Below, one piece after another: positions 53,405 through 62,750 of a stretch of DNA of 64,000 bases; the first letter of the stretch is position 1; the number at the start of each line of letters is the position of its first letter. A model generated the notes under the pieces. That model worked only from the letters and a program-made list of their open reading frames with translations, was not told the origin of the DNA and ran no database searches. A program made the translations under genes and the position numbers. The DNA comes from Ostreococcus lucimarinus CCE9901. Its lineage: Eukaryota > Chlorophyta > Mamiellophyceae > Mamiellales > Bathycoccaceae. Location of the stretch: assembly GCF_000092065.1 (NCBI RefSeq), contig NC_009356.1:806001-870000 (forward strand), read 5' to 3'.

Positions 53405-53893
53405 ATGCGAACGAAGGCGAAGGCGCTGCGAGCGCTGATGACGGCGCGGCGACGCGCGTACGCCACGAGCGAGGCGCTGAGCGCGGCGAGACCGACGGAG
53501 ACGCCCTCGGCGTCGTACGCGGAGGCGCAGAAACGCGGCAGGGGGTTCTACCGCGCGGTGTGTCGCGAGGTGCCGTGGGTGCTGGATAATTACGCGCTTC
53601 GCGAGGTCGCCACGGAGACGCACGTGCGACGCGTGCTCAAGGATTTGATGCGAGCGCACGCGGAAAAGATCGATGGGGCGTCGAACGATGACGCCGTGCG
53701 AGCGGGACTGCTCGATCGGGCGCTGATGCGAGGACGCGAGGAGTTGGTGGCGCTCGAGGCGCACCACTTTCAGCGACACCACATGATCACGCAATTCGTC
53801 AACGCCAAGTGCGTGGACGCGGTGCGAGGACGCGACGGCGAGAGCGTCTTCTTGAGCGAATTTTTGAGCGGCGGGCGGAAGGAATTGAACTGA
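53405..53893 (+). CDS. NDUFA6: Mitochondrial complex I subunit NDUFA6/B14 (LYR family)
   Basis: The product is 162 aa from ATG 53405. After a short basic N-terminus come YAEAQKRGRGFYRAVCREVP and WVLDNYALREVATETHVRRV, matching the plant B14 protein; the L-Y-R-type motif is represented by the FYRAVCREVP helix. Further downstream, RGREELVALEAHHFQRHHMI matches the family's GMEEL...QRHHI end. The protein binds acyl carrier protein on the matrix arm of complex I. An acidic/Arg-rich upstream extension with only a TTG-type start is excluded. Two sequential extra residue blocks, for example DGASNDDAVRAG, are algal-type insertions. Confidence 0.85.
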   Translation: MRTKAKALRALMTARRRAYATSEALSAARPTETPSASYAEAQKRGRGFYRAVCREVPWVLDNYALREVATETHVRRVLKDLMRAHAEKIDGASNDDAVRAGLLDRALMRGREELVALEAHHFQRHHMITQFVNAKCVDAVRGRDGESVFLSEFLSGGRKELN

Positions 53894-54023
53894 GCGCGCT
53901 CGAGCGCGAGCCGTTTGTATTTCAAATTTGAACTTTTACGACGCGTCGCCCGAGACGACGCGCGCGTCTCGCGTCGAGGGCGACACACGCGCGCGCGCCG
54001 ACCGCGCCGAGCGACCGCGCGCG

Positions 54024-55111
54024 ATGGACGCGATCGATGTCCTCGCGGCGCGCGTGGCGAACGACCCCGAGCGCGCGTGGGGCGCGGTGATGAAGCGCAT
54101 TAAAGTCGCGAAAGATGCCTTCATCGACGGTGGAGCGCGCGCGACGGATACGCCCGCGCACGCGGTCGCCGCGGCGCTGCTGCCGATCGCGGACGCGCTG
54201 GACGACGCGCGAAGAAGCGCGCTCGCGTTCAAGACGACGAACGACGGCGCGAACGCGCGCGCGGTGGCGACGGCGGCGACGGCGGCGCGCGCGTCGACGA
54301 AGGACGCGGCGTTCGTCGCGCGAGGCGTCGGTTTCAACGCGCCGAGAGGGAAATACGACGCGCACGTGATGAAGAACGGAGACTTGGTGCTGGAAAATAC
54401 GAAAGGGGCGCAGATAGTGATCGAGGGGCGGGACGTGCGACGGGTGCTGCGATTGGAGACCGGAGACGCGAATCAGACGAGTCTCGTCGTCGTGGGCTTG
54501 CGAGGCGAAGGCGCGCAAAACGGAAAGAGTCGATTGAAGACGCTGTGTGCGACGTTCAGAGGGAAGGATAAGCTCGTGATCGAAAGAGGTGGAGACGGTG
54601 ACGGCGCCGAGGACGACGAGGGCGACGGTGAGGAGGGATCGACGCACGCGGCGCGGTTGTTTTTTCGCGCGCTCGAACGCGAGTACGGCGCGGAAACGTG
54701 CGGGACGACGAATCCCGTCAAAGTGTTCGCCGGAACGAAGGGTTTCGGTCACGTGCAAGCGACGAAAGGGTTCAACTCGGGACACTTATTCTTTCTCAAA
54801 GAAGGCGTGGCGTTCGGACCGAGCCCGGCGATGTACGTGCACTTTGACGATTTGGAAGACTTGCGCGTGCTTCGCGCCGAAAACGCCGGTTCGAGCACGT
54901 TTGATTTGTCCATGACGCTCGAAGACGGCGTCGCCGTCGAGTTCTCGAACATTTCCCGAGATGAGCTCGAACACGTCAGTAGGTACTTGGCCAAGCGGTG
55001 CACGAGCGCGGACGACGCGCCGAGTGCGGCGGGCGCGCTCGGCGACGAGAGCGACGACGACGAGAGCGACGAAGACGACGAAGATTTCACTGGCCAAGAA
55101 CCGGATTCGAG

Positions 55112-55143
<32 letters not shown>

Positions 55144-55376
55144 GCAACGAAGGTAATGATATGGAATATTCGTTCGACAACTCGGACGAAGTGCGCGGTG
55201 ACGCCTCGGATGCGAGCGACGCCGAGGCCGCGACGGACGATCGAGCCGAAAAGCGTCGCCGCGTCGACGCCGAACGACCGTCCACTCAAGCGCAAGCGCC
55301 CGCCGCCGCGGATTCCAGCGGAAGTGATTCCGAATCCGACGACAACGCCTTCACCGTGCAAGTCGCGAGGCCGTAG
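54024..55376 (+). CDS. Histone chaperone, Rtt106/Pob3-like PH-domain protein
   Basis: The product is 450 aa. The N-terminal ~110 residues are helical. Two PH-like domains follow: one around KYDAHVMKNGDLVLENTKGA to TLCATFRGKDKLVIERG, and a second around GFNSGHLFFLKEGVAFGPSP, MYVHFDDLEDLRVLRAENAG, SSTFDLSMTLEDGVAVEFSN. This second block carries the Rtt106/SSRP1 pattern (gly-x-LFFL, xFGPSPxxY, FD-x-x-x-L). The C-terminus is strongly acidic (a run of nine Asp) with KRRR nuclear signal. Rtt106/Pob3 chaperones bind H3-H4 or act in FACT. It is a single-gene version that lacks the HMG box of plant SSRP1, so Rtt106-like is the better label. Confidence 0.75.
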
Positions 55377-55477
55377 ACGCGATGACGTTGATATTGAAAT
55401 TCGAACCAACTTTGTTCGCCCGCCTCGTCGCCTCCAGCGCGCAAACTTCACTTCGCGACGACGCGCGCGCGCGGCTC

Positions 55478-56193
55478 ATGCCGCCCAAACGCAAAGCCGC
55501 CGCGACGGACGCGAAACCATCATCGGTGCGCGCGCGCGACGCGCGATTCGCGCCGATCGACGCGCCGTACGCGTCGCGCGACGCCGAAATGGACGAATTC
55601 GCGACTGACGACAAACCATCATTTCCGACGATTCGCAGGCGAAACGCGCGAAGAAAGCGCCGAAATCCACCGAAAAGGCTGCGGACGCGAGTGCGGACGA
55701 CGCAGCCGTCGAGGGCGACGCCGATGACGACGCGGAGAACGAGCAAGGCGGTGAAAACGATGACGGTGAGATGGTGGACGGCGAGGATCTCGACCACCGG
55801 CGGCGCGACGACGACGCCTCGATCGAGGCGCAGCGCGATGCCGATCGAGCGCGCATGCTGGAACTCTTGAAAACGTTTACACCGAGTCAGATGGAGCGAT
55901 ACGAGTGCTTTCGCAGGAGTAATCTGAGTAAAACGATGTTGCGAAGGTTGTTCAAAGCGGCGAGCGGGGTGACGCTCAACGCGAACGGATTGATCATATT
56001 AGCGGGGGTGTCGAAGATGTTCGTCGGAGAAATGGTGGAGACGGCGAGGGAGATCATGAAATCGCGAGGGATGAACGAGTACGAGGAGATACGACCGGAA
56101 CACTTGCGAGAGGCGGCGGCTGTGATCGACGCGAAGGATGGGCTGTTGCGACGCAAGCGACAAAAGTCGTTGTTCACGCGAGGTTACGCGTAG
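55478..56193 (+). CDS. TAF11: TFIID subunit TAF11 (two exons)
   Basis: The CDS joins 55478-55525 (16 codons, MPPKRKAAATDAKPSS) and 55639-56193, giving 200 aa. The 113-nt intron begins GTGCGC, has GACTGAC at 55602-55608 and ends GCAG; phase 0. Exon 2 first encodes an acidic linker (AKRAKKAPKSTEKAADASAD onward), then the histone fold: LKTFTPSQMERYECFRRSNL, KTMLRRLFKAASGVTLNANG, LIILAGVSKMFVGEMVETAR and EIRPEHLREAAAVI. This is TAF11, partner of TAF13 in TFIID. Without splicing the linker frame is broken by the 5' exon frame. Confidence 0.92.
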
Positions 56194-56347
56194 GGACGAC
56201 GTTGGATAGATGATGCGAACGCGTGTTTCAGTAGCCTTAGCTGTATTAAATATACGATTGGATGCGTGCGGAATCGGGATTTTGACTCGTCGAGCGCGCG
56301 GTGGATTGACTTTCGTGGCTCTGACGCGCGTCGCTCGACGTCGTCGC

Positions 56348-57526
56348 TCACCCGCGACCAATCATCACGCTCGGTTTCCAGCGATAATCACGCGCGGGGA
56401 TGTCGACGAACGATGATCTATCACTCGACACTCGAATGGACGCGACGCCTCGCGTGCCGGCGTGCTCGAGCGCCTCCAAGCCGGCGTCGCCCTCGAACGC
56501 GGCGCGCGTGTGCTTCACCACGTACGTCGCTCGACGGTCCGCCATGGGTGTCGCCTCGACCGCGCGCTTCTTCTTCGTGAAGGCTTCTTTCGCTTTGACG
56601 AGCGCATTTTGTGACACCTTTTGCGCCGCACCGGCGGCGCGTCGCTTAAACGCGCCCATCTTCAACGCCGCGAGCGCCTTGAGCGCGGCGACTTGCGGCG
56701 TCGCCGCGGCGCGCATGAGCCCCGCCGCCGCGATCGCACCGAGCGCCACAGCCACCCACGCGCCACCGTTGTGCGTCTTACTCGCTTTGACCGCGCCCTT
56801 TTTCGCATCCGCGTCGTCCTGCGCGCCGTACGCGCTGTCTTCACTGATACCCCCCGGCGAGTCGCCGTAGCGGTTGGATTTCACCTCGCTCTCAAACGAG
56901 TCCAACTGATAGCCGTTGTGATGATACGTTCTCGGCGTCATCGGTTGCGAATACGCGTTAAACGTCTCAAACAATCGCACCGCCTCCTCCTCGCTCACAT
57001 CTTCGTCGCTCACCGCTAGATCGTCGCGTTCCTTCGCTCCCAAGAATGACGTCGGCGTCTCCGCCGCGCGCGTCGCCTCCGTCGCCGCTCGCAGCGGACT
57101 CTCCGAAGATTTCATCACCTCAAATCCACCGTCCATCATCCGCGCGTACATCTCCAGATCTCCTGGCATCTCCAAAAATTCCCGCACTCGTCGCAGCGCC
57201 TCTCGCTCCTCGCTCACGCTCTCCAGCGCCTTCATCGTCGCCGCGAACGCGCGTCGCCGCGCCCGCTCCAGCGCCGCGCCCGCGCGTTCCGTCTCTCGTC
57301 CATTCTCCCGCGTCGCCGCCATCGCGCCGTCCAGCGCTCGAGCCATCACTTCGAGCGCATCGCGCGCGTCGCACAGCGCTCGAAGTTCGAGCTCGACCGT
57401 CGTCGTCGCGACGCCGCGCGACCACTGATGGACCTCCTGGCGCTGAATCGCATCGGTGAGATGCATCGCGAGGCGACGCAGCGTCGCGCGCGCGGCGGCG
57501 TGCGCGGCGCTCGCGTCGGCGTGCAT
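56348..57526 (-). CDS. Unknown protein with helical N-terminus
   Basis: The product is 392 aa. The N-terminal ~150 residues are helical, Ala/Arg/Glu-rich (TTVELELRALCDARDALEVM, EREALRRVREFLEMPGDLEM). A Ser/Thr/Tyr linker with MTPRTYHHNGYQLDSFESEV follows, then a hydrophobic Ala-rich segment AWVAVALGAIAAAGLMRAAA, possibly a membrane helix, and a Lys/Ala-rich tail. No known domain recognised. A T-rich run (9 T, C, 7 T) sits just upstream of the ATG (about 57532-57548). Confidence 0.68.
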   Translation of the reverse strand: MHADASAAHAAARATLRRLAMHLTDAIQRQEVHQWSRGVATTTVELELRALCDARDALEVMARALDGAMAATRENGRETERAGAALERARRRAFAATMKALESVSEEREALRRVREFLEMPGDLEMYARMMDGGFEVMKSSESPLRAATEATRAAETPTSFLGAKERDDLAVSDEDVSEEEAVRLFETFNAYSQPMTPRTYHHNGYQLDSFESEVKSNRYGDSPGGISEDSAYGAQDDADAKKGAVKASKTHNGGAWVAVALGAIAAAGLMRAAATPQVAALKALAALKMGAFKRRAAGAAQKVSQNALVKAKEAFTKKKRAVEATPMADRRATYVVKHTRAAFEGDAGLEALEHAGTRGVASIRVSSDRSSFVDIPARDYRWKPSVMIGRG

Positions 57527-57784
57527 GGTGCTTTTTTTTTCTTTTTTACGTCTCGATCGCGTCTCTCGCGCGCGCGGTCCTCGGTCGGCGCGCGGCGACG
57601 TGTCGCGCAGGGGGGACGAACGAACGAACCGAACCGTCGCGATGTCAACGGCTTTTTTCCTCGGCGGTTTTTCGGCTGGTTTTTCGGCGACGAGGGGCTC
57701 TTTCGAGGACGGCGAGCGATCGTCGGGCGATGCGAGCGCGGGACGAGCGAAGCGAAGCGAAGAAATCGATCGAAGGGCGAGGTC

Positions 57785-58981
57785 TCACAAGTTGACGAGG
57801 ATGGGGTAGTCGCGCAAGAGCTCGGTTTGGGTGAGGACGTCGCCGTCTTCCTGCGGCGTCCATAAGACTTCGACGGCTTGTAAAGCCTCGACGCGCACGG
57901 CGCCGAGACGCTTGAGCGCGGTCTTTAAGTCGTTGGCGTCGGTGATGTCGGGCATTTTGACGCCGCCGTCCGCGGCGGCGATGATGGTGACGAGGATGTA
58001 GTCGTTGGTGTCGGCGGCGGGGTCGACGCCGACGGTTTCGGCGCGGCGGCGAGCGTTGACGTTGACGAGGGTTTCTTTCTCGAATTTCCCGCGCTCGTCG
58101 ATGGAGTAATCGTTGAACGTCTCTTCCGCTTGTTCCGGACCGCGACACACCTTGGAGGCGGCGTAGCCGTAGACGCAATACTCGGGATTACGCAACAGCG
58201 CGAGCGCCGTCTCCGACAGCACAAAGTGCAAACCGTCGGGCGACGACGTGTCGGCTTTGTCCGCGATGCGCTCCAAATCCTTCTGCAACGCGCGCGCGGA
58301 GCCTAACAGGCCAACCTGTATCTTCACCACGCTGATCGAGTCCCCGCCCGCGCTCAATCCGTCGCCGAACCCGCCGCGTCCCGTCGCGTTCCGCAGCGCG
58401 TTCGACGCCGCGAGCGCCAGCATCGCAAACAAAACGAGGTTAAAGAACCCTCCGCCGCCGTACCCCATGCCGTACCCCATGCCGTACCCGTACCCAAGTC
58501 CCGGTCCGATGAAAAACGACGACGTCCGCGTCCCGCTTCCCGCGCCGCTCGCCCGCGGCGACGGCGCGCCCAGTCCCGCGCCCCGCGTCGACCCCATCCC
58601 CGAGCTCCCGAGCCCCCGAAACGACGGCGACGACATCGCGCTCGCCGCTCGAAAGCTCCCACCGCCCATCCGTCCCCCGCTCCGCGCCGCGAGCGCCGCG
58701 TCCGGCGTCGACATCGCCGCGATCGCCGCGATCGCCGCCGCGATCGCCGCCGCGCCGACCCGTTCGCGCGCCCGCGCCGTCCACGACGACGACGCGCGCG
58801 CGCGCGCGTCGTCGTCGTCCGTCCCGTCGGCGTCCCGTCGTCGCCATCGCGCGCGCGTCGACGCGTCATCGCGCGTCCGCGTCGTCGTTCGTCGCGCCTT
58901 TCGCGTCGAACCGCGCGTCGTCGTCGCGCGCGCGCGCGCCTCGTTCGCGCGTCTCGGCGCGCGCGATGACACGACGCGCAT
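57785..58981 (-). CDS. FLAP1: FLAP1-like DUF1517 thylakoid protein
   Basis: The product is 398 aa. I used ATG 58981; upstream the frame opens only at GTG. The first ~90 residues are a transit peptide with a cleavable Ala-rich second part (AAIAAAIAAIAAMSTPDAAL-AA), consistent with thylakoid import. The mature part is Ser/Gly-rich (MGYGMGYGGGGFFNL) with one membrane helix LVLFAMLALAASNAL, then the DUF1517 domain: ISVVKIQVGLLGSARALQKD, SSPDGLHFVLSETALALLRN, PEYCVYGYAASKVCRGPEQA, EYILVTIIAAADGG-like text and VEVLWTPQEDGDVLTQTELL. Plant FLAP1 acts in acclimation to fluctuating light. Divergent from the next gene by 95 bp. Confidence 0.83.
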   Translation of the reverse strand: MRVVSSRAPRRANEARARATTTRGSTRKARRTTTRTRDDASTRARWRRRDADGTDDDDARARASSSWTARARERVGAAAIAAAIAAIAAMSTPDAALAARSGGRMGGGSFRAASAMSSPSFRGLGSSGMGSTRGAGLGAPSPRASGAGSGTRTSSFFIGPGLGYGYGMGYGMGYGGGGFFNLVLFAMLALAASNALRNATGRGGFGDGLSAGGDSISVVKIQVGLLGSARALQKDLERIADKADTSSPDGLHFVLSETALALLRNPEYCVYGYAASKVCRGPEQAEETFNDYSIDERGKFEKETLVNVNARRRAETVGVDPAADTNDYILVTIIAAADGGVKMPDITDANDLKTALKRLGAVRVEALQAVEVLWTPQEDGDVLTQTELLRDYPILVNL

Positions 58982-59076
58982 CGCGCGCGTCGTCGTCGCG
59001 CGACGCGCCGAGACGCGCGACTCGACGCGCGCGACGCGATTCGCGTCACTGTGTGCCGCGACGCATCGAATCGCCG

Positions 59077-60255
59077 ATGGCGTCGCCGTCGCGCGCGCTC
59101 GCGCTCGCGCGCGTCGTCGCGCTCGCGACGCGCGCGCGAGGACGCGCGTCGCGCGTCGCGCCGTCGCGCGTCGCGTCGTCGCGCGCCGGCGGAACACCGG
59201 CGGGCGAGGCGCGACGACGACGCGACGACGACGGCGACGGCGACGGCGACGACGACGGCGCGCGCGACGGCGCGACGGCGCGACGGCGACGGCGGACGAT
59301 CGACCAGAGGCGCGAGCGGGGATTCGGGAGCGAACGGAACCGCGCGGCGACGCGGACGGCGACGAATGCGTGGGAGAATCGCGCGCGCGGGTTCACGTCG
59401 AGGTCGAACGACGGCGCGTTCGCGAACGACGAACGCGAGGGCGACGGTGGGGACGAGGGACGGCGCGGAGGAGCGTGGGAAGATGACGAGTTAGAGCGCG
59501 TGAGTAAGATACTGGCGCGGCGAGGGACGTGCAGTCGACGGGAGGCGGAGCGGTTGATCGAGGACGGTCGCGTGCTGGTGGACGGCGAGACGATCGAACT
59601 CGGGTTCAAGGCGCGCGCGAACGCGAGGATCGAGATCACGGGGGAGGGGACGAGATGGTTGAGGGAGAAATTGACGGTGATCGTGAATAAACCGCCGGGG
59701 TACGTCAGTAATTTGCCCGCGGAGGGGGAGATCGCGGCGGCGGCGTGCGTGGAGCCGCGAAACGCGTGGATGCGAGCGATGGAGGGGACGCCGATGGATG
59801 ATTTAAAGCGCGTCACGCGAGACGTTTCGTCGTTCAACGTGTGCGGACGGTTGGATAAAGACAGTCGAGGGTTGTTGATTCTCACCGAGGACGGTGCGCT
59901 GGCGCGGAGCGTCATCGGCGGGAACGGAGTGTTGAAAAAGTACGTCGTCACGACGGACGCCGACGTGCGAGAGTCCCACATGCGTTCGCTCAACGGCCGA
60001 GTGCAACTGGACGGCGTGGAACTACTGCCCATGAACGTCCAACGTCTCGGTCACGGATCGCGCACGCTCGAGTTCAACCTTCGCGAGGGGAAGAATAGAC
60101 AAATCAGACGCGTGTGCGAGAAATTCGGCTTGCGCGTCGTGGATTTACATCGCGTACAAATCGGGGACGTCCAGATCGGGGACTTGCCCGAGGGCGCGTG
60201 GAGATTGATGAGCGAACGCGAAGTCCGCGAGCTTCGCGAACTCGAGTTCGAATGA
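59077..60255 (+). CDS. RsuA/RluF-type 23S/16S rRNA pseudouridine synthase, organellar
   Basis: The product is 392 aa. The first ~60 residues are Arg/Ala/Ser-rich (organelle presequence), then a charged linker. An S4 RNA-binding domain starts at about 144 (KILARRGTCSRREAERLIED, GRVLVDGETIELGFKA). The catalytic domain contains NKPPGYVSN, the GRLDKDSRGLLILTEDG motif with catalytic Asp at about 259, and FNLREGKNRQIRRVCEKFGL. This is the RsuA/RluB/RluE/RluF family, which makes pseudouridine in rRNA. RluF-like motif content (CGRLDKDSRGLL) fits, but the target is not decided. Plastid or mitochondrial rRNA is likely. Confidence 0.87.
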   Translation: MASPSRALALARVVALATRARGRASRVAPSRVASSRAGGTPAGEARRRRDDDGDGDGDDDGARDGATARRRRRTIDQRRERGFGSERNRAATRTATNAWENRARGFTSRSNDGAFANDEREGDGGDEGRRGGAWEDDELERVSKILARRGTCSRREAERLIEDGRVLVDGETIELGFKARANARIEITGEGTRWLREKLTVIVNKPPGYVSNLPAEGEIAAAACVEPRNAWMRAMEGTPMDDLKRVTRDVSSFNVCGRLDKDSRGLLILTEDGALARSVIGGNGVLKKYVVTTDADVRESHMRSLNGRVQLDGVELLPMNVQRLGHGSRTLEFNLREGKNRQIRRVCEKFGLRVVDLHRVQIGDVQIGDLPEGAWRLMSEREVRELRELEFE

Positions 60256-60334
60256 GAGCGTTCCGCTCGTGTGTGTTATTAAATGTAATGTGTAAATCTT
60301 TCCCTTTGCGTGTGAGCGTCGTTGATTTCAGTCT

Positions 60335-61312
60335 TTAAGACGGCAACTCGTTGAATTTCGACTTTTCAGGCTTGCCCTTTTTCTTGGACTTCGCAGCCTT
60401 CTCTTTCGCCGCCGCGGCGACGGCGGCGGCGCCCGTGAGTTTCTTCTTCTTTTTCGCCGCCGCGGCTTTGGCGAGCTTGGCGCGAGCGACCTCGGGATCG
60501 ACGAGCTCCACCGGCGCCGCGGGTTGTTCCGCGGCGACGCTCTCTGTTTGCGTTGTCGCACCTCGCGCTTTGGCTTCGGCCTCAGCCTTTTCTCTCGCCT
60601 CGCGAGCCGCCTTTTTCCTGCGTCTCGCCTCGGCTTTCGCCGGGTCGCTCGCGTCGCCCGAGTCAACCTTGTCGGCCAACCCGAGCTCCTTGAGCGCGTT
60701 CTCAAACTCTTCCGCCTCCAACCGCGCCTTTTCCTTCTTAGAGAGCACCTTTTCGCTCTCCTTCGCCGCCTTCGCCGCGCGCGCTCGCGCTTCGCCATCC
60801 TCCGACGCTCTCGTCTCCGTCGCCGTCTCCTCCTCGTCGTCGCTCGGCAACTCGCGCAACATATCCTCAACTCCCTCGCTCTGCAACACGCTCTTCACCT
60901 CCGCCTCGACCTTCGCCTTCGCTCTCGCCTCATCCTCCGCGCGTTTCGCCGCCGCCGCCGCCTCCGCCCGCTCTCGCGCTTCCGTTTCCTCTCGCTCGCG
61001 CGCCAAGAGGTTTTCGTCCCGCGGCGGTCCGTCGTCCTCGAAATCCGCCCACGACCCCGCTTGTTCCAGCGGCAGCAGGCTCGGCAGGTGCGTCTTCGGC
61101 GGCACGTACTTATCGCTCTTCGTCGGTTCCGGTTCCTTCGTCGGTTCCGGTTCCTTCGTCGTCGTCGTCGGTTCCGGTTCCTTCGTCGTCGGTTCGGTCG
61201 TCGGTGCCGTTCTTTCCGTCGTCGCGTCCTCGGTCGTCGCCTTCGCGTCGCCGTCCCTGTGCCCCTTGTGCGCGATGTGCCCGACGAGATTCTTCAGGAA
61301 TCCGAACGGCAT
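60335..61312 (-). CDS. Low-complexity Lys/Ala/Glu coiled-coil protein
   Basis: The product is 325 aa from ATG 61312. The N-terminus MPFGFLKNLVGHIAHKGHRD is the only non-repetitive block. A Thr/Pro/Glu-rich repeat region follows (TKEPEPT motifs). Then KSDKYVPPKTHLPSLLPLEQ and AGSWADFEDDGPPRDENLLA form a short conserved-looking segment. The rest is charged helix with a Lys-rich C-terminus ending KSKKKGKPEKSKFNELPS. Function unknown; short conserved patches suggest a scaffold or a translation-associated factor. Confidence 0.68.
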   Translation of the reverse strand: MPFGFLKNLVGHIAHKGHRDGDAKATTEDATTERTAPTTEPTTKEPEPTTTTKEPEPTKEPEPTKSDKYVPPKTHLPSLLPLEQAGSWADFEDDGPPRDENLLAREREETEARERAEAAAAAKRAEDEARAKAKVEAEVKSVLQSEGVEDMLRELPSDDEEETATETRASEDGEARARAAKAAKESEKVLSKKEKARLEAEEFENALKELGLADKVDSGDASDPAKAEARRRKKAAREAREKAEAEAKARGATTQTESVAAEQPAAPVELVDPEVARAKLAKAAAAKKKKKLTGAAAVAAAAKEKAAKSKKKGKPEKSKFNELPS

Positions 61313-61463
61313 CGCGCCCGCGCGCGCGCGTCGGCGTGTGCGACGACGACGACGACGACGCGAAACCCTGTGTGTGTGCAGTCGTGTGGGCAAACAGTAC
61401 GACGTCTGTGATGTATGATGCGTCGGTGGACGCGCGCGGGTCGCCCGCGCGCGGCACACGGCG

Positions 61464-62414
61464 ATGGCGCGCGCGCGGGACGGCGACGGCGAGGACGCGG
61501 AGCTCGCGCTCGGGCGCGCGCGACGCGCGCGCGAGGGCGCGACGGGAGACGACGTCGGGACGACGACGACGACGACGACATCGGCGTCGTCGACATCGGC
61601 GGCGGTGCGGGCGGCGCGAGCGCGCGCGGACCCCAAGCGGCGGACGCTGGCGGAACGATTTTGTCGCACGCAGCTGGGGGTGTGGTACGACAAGCGACGC
61701 GAGCCGTGGCACGCGCACGGAGAGGTGATGATGATCGCGCTCGGGCAACTGTTTGAAGTCGCGGCGTACGCGACGACGCGAACGGCGAACGTGTCGCTGT
61801 GTGGATACGTCGAGGTGGTGCCGAATCACGTGGCGTTGATGTACTTCATGAGCGTGGCGGGAGCGCTGGACGCGTGCGCGTGGTCGAGCGCGATGGCGAC
61901 GCGAGGGGAGACGCGAGGCTGGGCGAGGTGCGCGAGAGCGCTGGCGGGCGTCGTTCCGACGGCGGCGCTCGCGGGGACGTTCGCGTTTCCGAGGTGCATG
62001 TTCGGCGTGCATCAGCGGTGCGTGGTGTGGTGGGCGTGGAGCGCGCTGGGGGCGATGGTGCTGGAGTGGGCGCTGGATTTGAAGTGCGTCCGAAGCGCGG
62101 CGCGACGGAGCGAACGCGTGGTGACGAGCGACGTCGCGCTACCGCAGCTGACGTACGCGTTGGGATTCTACATCACGATGAAGTATTATTACACCAACTC
62201 AACCGAGTTCTTTCGCGGCGAAGCGTTGGCCGCGACGAGTTTCGGGTGGTGGTGCATGAGTAAGCATCGCGCGGGGACGTTTGCGCACCAGCCGGCGGCG
62301 CGCGCGTGGACGTGGCGCGAGTTCGTCTTGATCGATGGCATCTTAGCCGTGGCGCTGTTGTCCGTCTATCGATACAACGAATATCACAACTGCGCGGCGT
62401 TCGGGAGGTTTTGA
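61464..62414 (+). CDS. Multi-pass membrane protein of unknown function
   Basis: The product is 316 aa. The N-terminal ~60 residues are Arg/Ala/Thr-rich (possible targeting). A conserved segment begins RTLAERFCRTQLGVWYDKRR, EPWHAHGEVMMIALGQLFEV. Six or so hydrophobic stretches follow, including VPNHVALMYFMSVAGALDAC, VVPTAALAGTFAFPRCMFGV, and YALGFYITMKYYYTNSTEFF. The pattern of His, Trp and Tyr near helix ends might bind a metal or cofactor, but no known family is recognised. Confidence 0.72.
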   Translation: MARARDGDGEDAELALGRARRAREGATGDDVGTTTTTTTSASSTSAAVRAARARADPKRRTLAERFCRTQLGVWYDKRREPWHAHGEVMMIALGQLFEVAAYATTRTANVSLCGYVEVVPNHVALMYFMSVAGALDACAWSSAMATRGETRGWARCARALAGVVPTAALAGTFAFPRCMFGVHQRCVVWWAWSALGAMVLEWALDLKCVRSAARRSERVVTSDVALPQLTYALGFYITMKYYYTNSTEFFRGEALAATSFGWWCMSKHRAGTFAHQPAARAWTWREFVLIDGILAVALLSVYRYNEYHNCAAFGRF

Positions 62415-62525
62415 GTCATCCGTACGCGATAGAAAGAATGTTATGTAAAAGTACTAGCGGTAGTCAACGCGGCGACGGTCAACGCGCGCGTGGCCTATTC
62501 TCCAAAGCGTCACGCGACGACGACG

Positions 62526-62750
62526 ATGTCTTTCGCCGCAAAACCGCGATTCGATTCGTACGCCGCGCGCTGGCGAGGTACGGCGCTGGCAAAGTTTTTG
62601 GGCATCGGCTGGACTGGGCGGGCGCGCGACGCCGCGAAAGTCGCGACTTCGACACGCACGCGGTGGCGCGAAAAATCCTTGGCACTCCGCGAAGCAATTA
62701 GACGCGCTCGTTCACAGAATGCTAGTGATGCTACTCTAGGGATCTCATAG
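62526..62750 (+). CDS. Small basic ORF, 74 aa, 3'-overlapping the next gene
   Basis: MSFAAKPRFDSYAARWRGTA is followed by a basic helix (TRTRWREKSLALREAIRRAR). Its last 20 nt overlap the end of the coiled-coil gene at 62731 on the other strand. The composition would fit a small mitochondrial protein. The stretch 62415-62525 is otherwise non-coding. I rate it low because short basic ORFs are common here by chance. Confidence 0.4.
   Translation: MSFAAKPRFDSYAARWRGTALAKFLGIGWTGRARDAAKVATSTRTRWREKSLALREAIRRARSQNASDATLGIS

Noticed and set aside
55164-55171. A third GAATATTC as a P1BS element
   Set aside because: It lies inside the coding sequence of the Rtt106-like gene and lacks the outer G and C of the 10-bp palindrome.
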